Part shown: in pieces, positions 52,728 to 61,154 of the stretch | Position numbering within the stretch: position 1 is the stretch's first letter | Layout of the letters: each line of letters opens with the position of its first letter | DNA from: Pontibacter populi | Lineage (GTDB): Bacteria > Bacteroidota > Bacteroidia > Cytophagales > Hymenobacteraceae | Reading direction: 5' to 3' | Assembly: GCF_019336435.1 (NCBI RefSeq) | Contig: NZ_JAHWXQ010000002.1 | Span: 744,001-808,000 of the forward strand | DNA: 64,000 nt | Made by a program: the position numbers and the translations under genes | The notes under the pieces: model-generated | The model's database searches: none | Seen by the model: only the letters and a program-made list of their open reading frames with translations | Told to the model about the DNA's origin: nothing

Positions 52728-55127
52728 CTATTTCAGAACAGCCAGTGTAGCGCCATCGCCACCGCGTTCTTCTGCTTCACTGCCCAGGCTGGCCACTTCC
52801 GGCACCGAGTACAGGTAATCGCGCACTACCTGGCGCAGTATACCGTTGCCCCTGCCGTGTATGATCTTAATCTCCGGAATGCCCAGCATAATGGCTTCAT
52901 CTGTAAAGTTCATCACTTTGTTCAGCGCGTCTTCGGCGTACTCGCCCCGTATGTCTATCGTGTTTCCGAAATCCGCCATGCGTTGCGTAATGTTCATGCC
53001 ACGGGTGTAGCCTTCTTCGGCTTTGGCGGCTGCTTTTTTCTGCTTGGCCACCTGTGCTTCCACACGTTCCAGGTTATCGATCTTAACTATAGTTTTAAGG
53101 CCGCCAAACATCACTTCAGCTGTCTTGCCTTTCAAGCTTACAATCTTGCCCACCGAGTCCTGACCGATAAGCCCTACGTTGTCGCCTTCTTTAAGCGGAC
53201 CACTCGCAGTGATGCGTTTATGTGCCGGACGCGGTTCTTCTTTACGCACCTGCTCGTTGGCAAATGTTTCGAGGTCGCGGCGGGCTTCTTTGGTCTTTTC
53301 TTTTTCGGCCTGGGTCTGCTTAATCTGCTGTATGGTTGCTTCTATTTTCTGGTTCGCATCCTTTAACAGTAGCTTGGCTTTGCCTTTGGCTTCGCGCATT
53401 ACGTCCTGCTTGCTCTCCTCCAGGAAGTTCTTCAGGTCGCTGTATTCTTTTACATTGCGCTTCAGTTTCAGTTCCAGTTTGGTGGCTTCGGCTAGTTTCT
53501 TTTCCAGCTCCTGCTTTTCGGTTTCCAGTTCTTCCAGCAAGCGGTCGTATCGAATTTTGTCTTTACCAACCAGGCTGCTGGCCTTGTCAACTATAGCTTT
53601 CGGCAAACCAATTTTACGCGCGATCTCAATGGCGAATGACGAACCCGGCTTCCCGATCTCGAGCTGGTAAAGCGGCGCCAGGTTTTTATGGTCGTAGCGC
53701 ATGGCTCCGTTCACAATGCCTGGGGTTTTTTCGGCAAAGTTTTTCAGGTTGGTATAGTGCGTGGTTATCACACCGTATACTTTACTGTTATTCAGCGTCT
53801 GTAACACGGCTTCGGCAATAGCTCCACCCAGCACCGGCTCTGTACCTGTACCAAACTCATCAATCAGCACCAGGCTTTTGCTGTCCGCTACCGTCACAAA
53901 TTTCTTCATGTTGGTCAGATGCGAACTATAGGTACTCAGGTCGTTCTCGATAGATTGCTCATCCCCGATGTCGATGAAAATATCATGGAAAATACCGGCT
54001 TCGGAACCGTCGGCAACCGGAATCAGCATGCCGGTTTGCAGCATATACTGCACCAGGCCTACCGTTTTTAAGCTTACCGATTTACCGCCCGCGTTTGGCC
54101 CTGAGATCAGAAGTATGCGCTGCTCGCGGCTAAGCTCCAGGTCCATGGGTATAGTTGGTTTGCCCATCTGTTTATGCGACAAATACAGCAACGGGTGTAT
54201 GGCCTGCTTCCAGGCAATATGCGGATACTTATGCAGGGTTGGCATAGTTGCTTCCACACGTCTTGCAAACGCTGCCTTGGCCCTGATAAAGTCCAGCAAA
54301 CCTAAATACTGATACGCCTTGCGCAGCTCTGGTATGTGGTGGCGCAGCGTATTGGTCAAGCTTGTTAAAATACGGATCAGCTCGCGGTGATAGGCATTCT
54401 CCAGGTCCTTGATATCGTTGTTGAGTTCGAAGATAGATTCCGGCTCAATGTAAACTGTTTGGCCGGTATTCGACTCATCGTGGATCAGGCCTTTGATGCG
54501 GCGCTTGTGTTCGGCTATAACCGGAATCACCAGACGGCCTCCGCGTATAGTTGGCTCTACATCGCCGGGAGTCCAGCCTTCGTTTTTAGCGTGGCGGATA
54601 ATAGAGTTAATGGTTTTACGCAGTACTGCCTGCTGCGCGATCAGGTCACGTTTGAGGCGCTGTAGTTCAGGAGTCGCGTCATCGCGCACGGCACCGGCAT
54701 CATCTACTACTTTATCTAAGGCAGCTATGAGCGAGCGCTCAACAGATACGTCAGCACCCAATGCTTTCAGGGCTTCAAACTTCCCTTCTTCGGTGCCCGA
54801 AATAAAGCGCTGCGAATCGCGGATGGTACGCAACGACATTTTGATCTCGAAGAACTGAATCACGTCCAGGAAAGTACCTGGAATAGCGGCTCTGTCGAGG
54901 TAAGCAGTTACGTCAAAATAGTGACTCAGCGGAATCTCAGCGTCGGACTCCAGCAGTTGTTTAAATTCGTTGGTTTGTTGTAGCAGTCGCTGCACCAGGT
55001 CGTGACGGTTCAGAAACTGCATGCGGTTTACAAACTGGCGGCCCAGGGAACTAAGACAAAGCTCCGAAAGCATTTCGCGCACCTGTGCAAACCCGATCTT
55101 TATTTCAAAATTTTCTGGATAGATCAA
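52728..55127 (-). CDS. mutS2: Endonuclease/ATPase MutS2
   Basis: A 799-residue MutS2 protein; relatives suppress homologous recombination or act on collided ribosomes. The MutS core ATPase has SGPNAGGKSVSLKTVGL (Walker A, about 340), SLVLIDEFGTGTEPVLGGAI (Walker B) and VITTHYTNLK. A long coiled coil (about 510-630, very rich in Lys and Glu) follows, then a KOW-like linker and a C-terminal Smr nuclease domain with IDIRGEYAEDAL and IIHGRGNGILRQ. MutS N-terminal mismatch domains are absent, as expected for MutS2. Confidence 0.95.
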   Translation of the reverse strand: MIYPENFEIKIGFAQVREMLSELCLSSLGRQFVNRMQFLNRHDLVQRLLQQTNEFKQLLESDAEIPLSHYFDVTAYLDRAAIPGTFLDVIQFFEIKMSLRTIRDSQRFISGTEEGKFEALKALGADVSVERSLIAALDKVVDDAGAVRDDATPELQRLKRDLIAQQAVLRKTINSIIRHAKNEGWTPGDVEPTIRGGRLVIPVIAEHKRRIKGLIHDESNTGQTVYIEPESIFELNNDIKDLENAYHRELIRILTSLTNTLRHHIPELRKAYQYLGLLDFIRAKAAFARRVEATMPTLHKYPHIAWKQAIHPLLYLSHKQMGKPTIPMDLELSREQRILLISGPNAGGKSVSLKTVGLVQYMLQTGMLIPVADGSEAGIFHDIFIDIGDEQSIENDLSTYSSHLTNMKKFVTVADSKSLVLIDEFGTGTEPVLGGAIAEAVLQTLNNSKVYGVITTHYTNLKNFAEKTPGIVNGAMRYDHKNLAPLYQLEIGKPGSSFAIEIARKIGLPKAIVDKASSLVGKDKIRYDRLLEELETEKQELEKKLAEATKLELKLKRNVKEYSDLKNFLEESKQDVMREAKGKAKLLLKDANQKIEATIQQIKQTQAEKEKTKEARRDLETFANEQVRKEEPRPAHKRITASGPLKEGDNVGLIGQDSVGKIVSLKGKTAEVMFGGLKTIVKIDNLERVEAQVAKQKKAAAKAEEGYTRGMNITQRMADFGNTIDIRGEYAEDALNKVMNFTDEAIMLGIPEIKIIHGRGNGILRQVVRDYLYSVPEVASLGSEAEERGGDGATLAVLK

Positions 55128-55148
55128 TTGTTATCTCTTAATTTAAGG

Positions 55149-55156
55149 CAAATTTA
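55149..55156 (-). promoter_or_regulatory. -7 element of mutS2
   Basis: TAAATTTG on the minus strand matches TAnnTTTG, about 21 bases before the ATG. Confidence 0.45.
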
Positions 55157-55179
55157 GCATTTTATAACAAGTTTAAAGG

Positions 55180-55455
55180 GGTGTTTCGTTCGATGTAGCT
55201 ACACTTTCTGACAAAGGATTTTTCAGACTTTTAGACAAAGGACTATTTGACAAAAGATTAAAGAGTTTTGGTCAAAAGGTCAGTGACACGTCCCTAGCTG
55301 GCTAACGCGGACAAGGATGTCCGCAGCAGTTATAGTTCCGGACAAAGAAGTCCGAAACAGCAACATAGAATTAAAGGTCCTTTGTCCTTTTTAACGAAGT
55401 CTTTTGTCAACATTTTAACTCCTAAACTCACAAACTCTTAAACTCATTAACTAAA
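55180..55455. repeat. Intergenic block of inverted and simple repeats
   Basis: Repeated ACAAAGGA/GACAAAAGA units (about 55209-55262) face complementary TCCTTTGTCC and CTTTTGTCAAC units (about 55376-55412). Between them are two small palindromes, GCGGACAAGGATGTCCGC (55308) and CCGGACAAAGAAGTCCG (55339). An ACTC-rich simple repeat (about 55413-55452) ends the block. No gene is supported. Confidence 0.65.
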
Positions 55456-55911
55456 ATGGTTCTCGATAAACTATCCAATGCCGACCGCTACGTTTGTATG
55501 CACCCGCTTTTTGCGCAGGCTTTTAAATTTTTACAGGAAACCGACCTGGCAACTATAGCCACCGGCGTGCACGAAATTGAAGGCAAAAGGCTGTTCGCTA
55601 TTGTTTCGGAAGCAGCAGGCGTTACCAAAGACAACTATAAACTGGAAGTGCACCGCAAGTACATTGATATACAATACGTAATATCCGGCACTGACCACAT
55701 GGGCTGGAAAGACCTGGCTCTTTGTGCCGAACCAAACGACCCTTATAACGAAGAACGCGAAGCTGCTTTTTTTCCGGATAAGACGGATAACTGGTTTGAT
55801 GTTCCGGCAGGGTCTTTCACTATTTTTTACCCGGATGATGCGCATGCCGCCATGGTGACTGGAGAATCTATAGTTCGGAAGGTGGTGTTGAAGATTGTGG
55901 TGGAAAAATAA
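55456..55911 (+). CDS. YhcH/YjgK/YiaL family protein
   Basis: A 151-residue protein of the DUF386 (YhcH/EbgC) family, cupin-like and usually linked to sugar or sialic-acid metabolism. Hallmarks are LEVHRKYIDIQYVISG, GTDHMGWKDL, the acidic PFTI-type site (AGSFTIFYPDDAHAAM) and VRKVVLKI at the end. No sugar operon is adjacent, so the substrate cannot be inferred. The next gene starts 9 bases after its stop. Confidence 0.9.
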   Translation: MVLDKLSNADRYVCMHPLFAQAFKFLQETDLATIATGVHEIEGKRLFAIVSEAAGVTKDNYKLEVHRKYIDIQYVISGTDHMGWKDLALCAEPNDPYNEEREAAFFPDKTDNWFDVPAGSFTIFYPDDAHAAMVTGESIVRKVVLKIVVEK

Positions 55912-55920
55912 GTATAACCA

Positions 55921-56457
55921 ATGAAAAAGAACCTCATACTAGCAGCCCTTTTACTCCTGGGTTCTGGCTGTGCATCCCTTAAAAAAACTTCTAATTTCAC
56001 ATCTGATGATCTGAGTAGTGATGAACTGGCAAATCTGGATAACCTGGAACCGCCTATGGAAATGATTATGGTAGAAGAGTTGCCTCCGCCGCCAAGTGCA
56101 GATCAATATTCTTCTCCGGAAAAACAAAAGGCGAATGCATTAGCAGATACCACGGTATACTTAAGTTCACAACTAGAAGTGGGTCCCCAACTATACTATA
56201 ACGGCCAGAATTTAGCTTTTTATTTAGAGGAACAAGTAAACAAAGCCAAAGCTGAAATAAAGGAAACAGGAGCTGTAACTATAAGAGCTGTAGTGGAGCG
56301 CGATGGCTCTTTAACTAACCCTGTACTAGTAAACTCAGCTTCAGAAGCACTTACAAAACACTCTCTAGCTATAGTTAATCAAATGCCGAAATTTCGTCCG
56401 GGTTCCTTAAACGGTTATCTCAAACGCGCTTATGTAACAATGTATTTTACCTGGTAG
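55921..56457 (+). CDS. Lipoprotein with TonB-like C-terminal domain
   Basis: A 178-residue lipoprotein with signal peptide ending LLGSGC. A low-complexity, acidic and Pro-containing stretch (about 30-75, PPMEMIMVEELPPPP) is followed by a domain resembling the TonB C-terminus: VTIRAVVERDGSLTNPVLVN, then KHSLAIVNQMPKFRPGSL and AYVTMYFTW. Normal TonB is held by a transmembrane helix, whereas here the anchor would be a lipid. It could be an envelope adaptor rather than an energy transducer. It may be co-transcribed with the gene upstream. Confidence 0.78.
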   Translation: MKKNLILAALLLLGSGCASLKKTSNFTSDDLSSDELANLDNLEPPMEMIMVEELPPPPSADQYSSPEKQKANALADTTVYLSSQLEVGPQLYYNGQNLAFYLEEQVNKAKAEIKETGAVTIRAVVERDGSLTNPVLVNSASEALTKHSLAIVNQMPKFRPGSLNGYLKRAYVTMYFTW

Positions 56458-56497
56458 AAAAAGTCCGCCCGCTAACTAGCGCTAACATTACTTCCTT

Positions 56498-57337
56498 ATG
56501 AAGTCACTAATCAACTCTCCGGAGCTGGCAACCATCATTTCAGATGCGAAATTGGTTCTGATTGATGCCCGAACAGGTCCGCAGGCAAAGCAAAACTATA
56601 GTTTAGAACACCTGGCTGGGGCGCTTTTTGTTGATCTCGAAACTGACTTAGCGCATAAAGCTAATGATCCTGCTGAAGGTGGCCGGCACCCGTTGCCCAA
56701 CATTAGTGATTTTGCAAAGTTAGTGGGTGAGTTGGGTATTACCCCGGAAAGCGATGTGGTAGTGTATGATGACAAACAGGGCGCTAATGCTGCTGCGCGT
56801 TTCTGGTGGATGTTACGTGCTATCGGGCATACAAAAGTGCAGGTGCTGGACGGTGGCTATGCTGCCGCGCTGGCTGCCGGCGTGCCTGTAAAGTCCGGTC
56901 AGGAGGTAACTATAAAACAACCGCCTTACCCGCACACCACCTGGCAATTGCCTACTGCAACTATAGCTGAAGTAGCTAAGGCTACGCATAACCCGGATGC
57001 CTTGGTAATTGATGTGCGCGAAGCTGCCCGCTACCGTGGCGAAACAGAACCTATTGATTTAGTTGCCGGCCATATCCCGGGTGCCGTTAACATTCCTTTT
57101 GCGGGTAATCTCTCCCCTGATGGTTCCTTTCTCCCTCCTGCTGTGCTGCACACTAACTATAAACAGGTACTTGGCAAGCGTAAACCGGGCGATGTGATCG
57201 TACATTGTGGCTCCGGTGTTACTGCCTGCCATACCTTACTGGCCATGGAGCAGGCCGGACTGGGAATTCCAAAACTTTATGTAGGTTCGTGGAGCGAATG
57301 GTCGAGAAGTGGTCGGCCCATAGCTACCGAACTATAG
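56498..57337 (+). CDS. Sulfurtransferase, 3-mercaptopyruvate type (two rhodanese domains)
   Basis: A 279-residue protein with two rhodanese domains. The first (about 1-140) has LIDARTGPQAKQNY and EGGRHPLPN but no active Cys. The second (about 155-279) carries the active loop VHCGSGVTACHTLLAM. The CGSGVTA form is typical of 3-mercaptopyruvate sulfurtransferases, while thiosulfate enzymes usually have CRKGVT. It would transfer sulfur to cyanide or thiols in the cytoplasm. The chromate transporter gene starts 4 bases after its stop, so they are probably co-transcribed. Confidence 0.9.
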   Translation: MKSLINSPELATIISDAKLVLIDARTGPQAKQNYSLEHLAGALFVDLETDLAHKANDPAEGGRHPLPNISDFAKLVGELGITPESDVVVYDDKQGANAAARFWWMLRAIGHTKVQVLDGGYAAALAAGVPVKSGQEVTIKQPPYPHTTWQLPTATIAEVAKATHNPDALVIDVREAARYRGETEPIDLVAGHIPGAVNIPFAGNLSPDGSFLPPAVLHTNYKQVLGKRKPGDVIVHCGSGVTACHTLLAMEQAGLGIPKLYVGSWSEWSRSGRPIATEL

Positions 57338-57341
57338 TTGC

Positions 57342-58457
57342 ATGCAAACAGAACTAAAAGAGCTTACAAAGCTATTCCTAAAACTGGGTTTTATCGCTTT
57401 TGGTGGACCGGCAGCGCACATTGCCATGATGCAGGATGAAGTGGTTGTAAAACGGCGCTGGATGAGCGAGCAGCACTTCCTGGACCTGATAGGCGCCACC
57501 AATCTCATACCCGGCCCGAACAGTACCGAGCTGGCCATCCATATTGGTTACGACCGGGCTGGCTGGCGGGGCTTGCTGGTGGCTGGTCTTTGCTTTATAC
57601 TGCCGGCCGTGTTCATTACGGGGTGCTTTGCCTGGCTTTACAAAAGCTACGGGCAGTTGCCGGAGCTGCAGCCTTACCTGTATGGCATTAAGCCGGCCAT
57701 TATCGCTATTATACTTGCTGCTGTTTTCCCGCTGGCTAAAAAATCACTAAAGTCAGTTACGCTGGGTGTGATCGGGGCTTTGGCTTTAGGCCTGGCTATA
57801 GTGGGTGTAGGCGAGATTTATGTACTGTTCGGAGCCGGTTTTGTAGCACTGCTGCTTGCCCTACTCCGCCAGAAACACCTCCCGACCAAACTGCAAAGTA
57901 TAGCTATAGTTCCGCTTTGGCAAGTGGCCGTTGCTGCCAGCAACACCAAGCTGTTCTTTATCTTTCTGAAGATCGGGGCAATACTTTACGGCAGCGGTTA
58001 TGTGCTTTTTGCCTTCCTGGATACCGAACTTGTTTTAACCGGGCTTCTGACCAGACAACAACTGATTGATGCCATTGCCGTGGGGCAATTTACGCCGGGT
58101 CCTGTCTTCTCGTCGGTTACATTTATTGGCTATCAACTTAATGGCTGGAGCGGTGCGGCTGTGGCAACTATAGGTATTTTTCTGCCTTCGTTTGTGTTCG
58201 TGGCCCTGCTTAAACCAATGGTAAAGTACATGCGCAACTCGTCTTTAATGGCTGCTTTCCTGGATGCCGTAAATGTGGCATCGGTGGCAGCTATAGTTGC
58301 GGTTTGCTTTGAGATGGGCAAAGACACCATCACCGACTGGCGAACTATAGTTATTGCCCTGGTAAGTGTAGCCATCACCTTCGGCTTCCGGAAAGTGAAC
58401 AGTGCGCTTGTTGTTATTGGCGGCGCGTTGCTGGGGTATCTTTTAACCATGCTATAG
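57342..58457 (+). CDS. Chromate transporter, ChrA family
   Basis: A 371-residue inner-membrane protein with two homologous halves of the CHR family. The first half has LGFIAFGGPAAHIAMM and ATNLIPGPNSTELAIHIGY, and the second has LKIGAILYGSGYVLFAF and VGQFTPGPVFSSVTFIGY. About ten to twelve helices are expected. ChrA proteins export chromate, though many environmental homologues have untested substrates (sulfate or other oxyanions). The link with a sulfurtransferase gene fits sulfur or oxyanion physiology, as inference. Confidence 0.9.
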   Translation: MQTELKELTKLFLKLGFIAFGGPAAHIAMMQDEVVVKRRWMSEQHFLDLIGATNLIPGPNSTELAIHIGYDRAGWRGLLVAGLCFILPAVFITGCFAWLYKSYGQLPELQPYLYGIKPAIIAIILAAVFPLAKKSLKSVTLGVIGALALGLAIVGVGEIYVLFGAGFVALLLALLRQKHLPTKLQSIAIVPLWQVAVAASNTKLFFIFLKIGAILYGSGYVLFAFLDTELVLTGLLTRQQLIDAIAVGQFTPGPVFSSVTFIGYQLNGWSGAAVATIGIFLPSFVFVALLKPMVKYMRNSSLMAAFLDAVNVASVAAIVAVCFEMGKDTITDWRTIVIALVSVAITFGFRKVNSALVVIGGALLGYLLTML

Positions 58458-58484
58458 TTGCTTTTAAAACTATAGTTTACGATC

Positions 58485-58787
58485 CTATACAGTTTCTATA
58501 GTTTCATCCACCAGCCCAGCAGCCTTCTCAAAATTTCCATCCGGGAAAAACTCTGCGCTCAATTTAAGAATGGCAAACAGGTGGTTCTTGAGCTTTGCTT
58601 CATTTATAGTTTCGCCTTTCAGGGCATCCTGCGTTAAGTGCAGGGCCAGGTCGGCCAGTAATAAACGTCGCTTTTCCAGCCATTCGGGAGTGCCTTTGTA
58701 AACAGCTGTTTCCGGGTAAAAAGATTCTACTTTAGCGTGCGCAGCATCAACGAGCTTTAACACTACCTTTCTGTTTTCAGTATTCAT
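58485..58787 (-). CDS. Small helical hypothetical protein (100 aa)
   Basis: A 100-residue soluble, helix-rich protein without signal peptide or membrane segment. Visible stretches are KVVLKLVDAAHAKVES, EKRRLLLADLALHLTQDAL and HLFAILKLSAEFF. I do not recognise a family. Its ATG lies 7 bases after the stop of the upstream CPBP gene on the same strand, so it is translated from the same message and may act with that protein. Confidence 0.65.
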   Translation of the reverse strand: MNTENRKVVLKLVDAAHAKVESFYPETAVYKGTPEWLEKRRLLLADLALHLTQDALKGETINEAKLKNHLFAILKLSAEFFPDGNFEKAAGLVDETIETV

Positions 58788-58794
58788 CTTTATG

Positions 58795-59610
58795 TCAGAT
58801 AAGCTTTGTTTCAGGTAACTCAGTGGCTATTGTTTGTGCAGTTGCCCGAGCTGTAACATTCCTGTTTCGGAGCAGCAGGTACACCAACGGAAGCAGCAGT
58901 GCAGTTATAGTTAGCCCTACATACTCATACATAGCGCCGCCGGTAACATTCTCCAGTTTAAAGATTCCCCGACCATCGAAACCGGCCATAACCCGGTACA
59001 GCATATTGCTTCCAAAGTGTATGCCTATAGCCATCCAGATGGCATTTGTTTTCAGAACTGTATAGGCTAAGGCAAGGCCAAGTATGGCAGAGAAAAGCAT
59101 ATTCTGCCAGCCAAAGCCTTCGTTCCAGAAATCATCTGCAACATAAAGCACTGTCGTTACCAGCATAAACCATTTCAGCAGGTTCTCTTTTTTAAGATAG
59201 GCAAACCAGTAGCCCCGGATCATGATATCGTTTATAGCCGAAACCAGCAACATTCCCAGTAGCGCTTGTGCCAGCATCCCAACTATAAATCCGGTATCCA
59301 TCAGGCCTGTTACATCAAACTTACCTAAGCTATAGTATATAAGGTATTTCAGTGCCCAGACAGTGGAACCAACCAGAAAACCGATTCCCAGATCGCGCAT
59401 CCAGCCTTTTTGCATCGGCAAGCCAAAACTGTTCACTCCTTTTAGTCTCAGCAGGTAGCGGGCAACTAAAAAGGCAAGCAAAAAGAACCCGCCAGCATAC
59501 CCCAGCCACGGTAATACGTCCAATTGGATCAGTTTGGGGATGCCGTTGAAATACAGGTTGAGGAGTATAAACCCGATGATCCAGAGCAGTAGGGAAATCT
59601 TATTTTTCAT
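58795..59610 (-). CDS. CPBP-family membrane protein lacking the usual glutamates
   Basis: A 271-residue protein with about eight hydrophobic helices and the layout of CPBP (Abi/Rce1-type) intramembrane proteases. The third motif is kept (HFGSN, residues 198-202). The first motif, normally EExxxR, reads NDIMIRG here (Asn127, Asp128, Arg132), so both catalytic glutamates are replaced. The protein is therefore probably not an active protease of the usual type, or uses Asp instead. It may be co-transcribed with the small gene that follows. Confidence 0.8.
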   Translation of the reverse strand: MKNKISLLLWIIGFILLNLYFNGIPKLIQLDVLPWLGYAGGFFLLAFLVARYLLRLKGVNSFGLPMQKGWMRDLGIGFLVGSTVWALKYLIYYSLGKFDVTGLMDTGFIVGMLAQALLGMLLVSAINDIMIRGYWFAYLKKENLLKWFMLVTTVLYVADDFWNEGFGWQNMLFSAILGLALAYTVLKTNAIWMAIGIHFGSNMLYRVMAGFDGRGIFKLENVTGGAMYEYVGLTITALLLPLVYLLLRNRNVTARATAQTIATELPETKLI

Positions 59611-59642
59611 AGTTGATGAGGTTGCAGGCGAGCAATTTAAAC

Positions 59643-59680
59643 AAAAAGTCCTTCCCTGAAAATAGCAGGAAAGGACTTTC
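59643..59680 (-). terminator. Terminator of fabD
   Basis: AAAGTCCTT (59645-59653) pairs with AAGGACTTT (59671-59679), with a T-rich tail on the minus strand, about 20 bases after the fabD stop. Confidence 0.8.
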
Positions 59681-59702
59681 TTATTTTATAGTTAACTATA
59701 GT

Positions 59703-60584
59703 TTACTCTACAGAGCTCACTTCGGCGTTACGGTCGATTTTCTTTACCAGACCCTGTAATACTTTGCCTGGTCCGCACTCTACAAAATGCGTTGCGCCGT
59801 CGGCAATCATCTGCTGTACCGACTGTGTCCAGCGAACCGGAGCGGTTAACTGCTTTATCAGGTTTTCTTTTATCTCGGTTGGTTCAGTATGCGGCATGGC
59901 ATCCACGTTCTGGTAAACCGGGCAGATCCCCTTGCTGAAAGTTGTTTCGTTTATCGCTTTTGCCAGTTCTTCTTCGGCTGGCTTCATCAGCGGCGAATGG
60001 AACGCTCCGCCTACAGGTAATGGTAACGCACGCTTCGCTCCTGCTTCTTTCATTTTCTCACAGGCGATCTCGATGCCTTTGTTAGAACCTGAGATAACCA
60101 GCTGGCCCGGGCAGTTATAGTTGGCAGCCACTACTACTTCACCTTCTATAGACGCACAAACTTCCTCTACTTTCTCATCTTCCAGACCCAAAATAGCCGC
60201 CATAGTCGATGGATTTGCTTCGCAGGCTGCCTGCATCGCCAAAGCTCTTTTTGATACCAGTCTCAGGCCATCTTCAAAGCTCAACACTTTGCTTGCTACC
60301 AGCGCTGAGAATTCGCCCAGTGAGTGACCAGCTACCATATCCGGCGCAAAATCGTTGGCAACAGCTGCCTGCGCTACAGAGTGCAGGAAAATAGCCGGTT
60401 GCGTAACTTTAGTTTGCTTCAGCTCCTCGTCGGTGCCGTTAAACATGATCTCGGTGATGTTGAAGCCAAGGATCTCGTTTGCTTTATCAAACAGTTGCTT
60501 TGCTACTTCGTGCTGCTCGTACAGGTCCTTGCCCATACCTACAAACTGAGAACCCTGTCCCGGGAAAACGTATGCTTTCTTCAT
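59703..60584 (-). CDS. fabD: Malonyl-CoA-ACP transacylase FabD
   Basis: A 293-residue enzyme that loads malonate onto acyl carrier protein for fatty-acid synthesis. Motifs are YVFPGQGSQFVGMGKDLYE at the start, VAGHSLGEFSALVA with the catalytic Ser, GGAFHSPLM with the His, and VECGPGKVLQGL near the end. It is a single gene here, away from fabH and plsX at 27850-29926. The upstream gap contains a 15-bp tandem repeat. Confidence 0.95.
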   Translation of the reverse strand: MKKAYVFPGQGSQFVGMGKDLYEQHEVAKQLFDKANEILGFNITEIMFNGTDEELKQTKVTQPAIFLHSVAQAAVANDFAPDMVAGHSLGEFSALVASKVLSFEDGLRLVSKRALAMQAACEANPSTMAAILGLEDEKVEEVCASIEGEVVVAANYNCPGQLVISGSNKGIEIACEKMKEAGAKRALPLPVGGAFHSPLMKPAEEELAKAINETTFSKGICPVYQNVDAMPHTEPTEIKENLIKQLTAPVRWTQSVQQMIADGATHFVECGPGKVLQGLVKKIDRNAEVSSVE

Positions 60585-60620
60585 TCTTATTTTTAATTGA
60601 TACTTGCTGATTGTTATATA

Positions 60621-60665
60621 GCTAAATTGCTAAAGGCTAAATTGCTAAAGGCTAAATTGCTAAAT
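60621..60665. repeat. 15-bp tandem repeat, three units
   Basis: GCTAAATTGCTAAAG is repeated exactly at 60621-60635 and 60636-60650, with a third unit at 60651-60665 differing only at its end. It lies in the gap between fabD and the DCC-family gene. Confidence 0.95.
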
Positions 60666-60728
60666 GGTTATGCAAACTAGAGTTTACTCTCTCCTCTAAT
60701 AAGAATTTAACAATCAGCAATTTAACAA

Positions 60729-61154
60729 TCAAAAATCTATAAACCTGTCCCGCTGGTGTGGTTCCGGAAGCAAACAGGCTTCGCGGCGGCCGGCAATTTT
60801 GTAGCGGTGCCTGGCTATGAAACTATAGATTTTATCGCGGAAAGATACTGGAATAAACCTGAAATAGGAAAACAGCGCGAACGGAAAATTAAGATGGCGG
60901 GCAATCCGGAGAGCTGCATCCGAAGCAAAATATAGGTTGCCTTGCTCATAAAACAGCACAGCATCGGGCAGTGGGTCAGGTATTTGCGATGGGGGCACAA
61001 GCTGTTGCAGCACCTCTCCCTGCAACGTTGCAAAGTGCAGATCCTGCTTCCGGTTATACTTTAAAATGAACTGTACGCTGGCCTGGCAAAAGCCGCAGGA
61101 GCCATCATAAAAAACAATAGCCTTATCCTGCAGCTTTTCCCGGTCAGTTTGCAT
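60729..61154 (-). CDS. DCC family thiol-disulfide oxidoreductase-like protein (DUF393)
   Basis: A 141-residue protein of the DCC (YuxK) family. The namesake motif FYDGSCGFCQASVQFILK sits near residue 16 with the Cys pair spaced as in thioredoxin-like proteins. VLFYEQGNLYFASDAAL and the final segment with RHRYKIAGRREACLLP are family-like. The start codon overlaps the stop of the large upstream gene by one base, so the two are translationally coupled. A disulfide role is inferred from the Cys pair. Confidence 0.9.
   Translation of the reverse strand: MQTDREKLQDKAIVFYDGSCGFCQASVQFILKYNRKQDLHFATLQGEVLQQLVPPSQIPDPLPDAVLFYEQGNLYFASDAALRIARHLNFPFALFSYFRFIPVSFRDKIYSFIARHRYKIAGRREACLLPEPHQRDRFIDF

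Noticed and set aside
52725-53366. A 213-codon open frame opposite mutS2
   Set aside because: It is entirely antisense to the well-conserved Smr and coiled-coil part of mutS2; composition (many Phe and Cys) is typical of a shadow frame.
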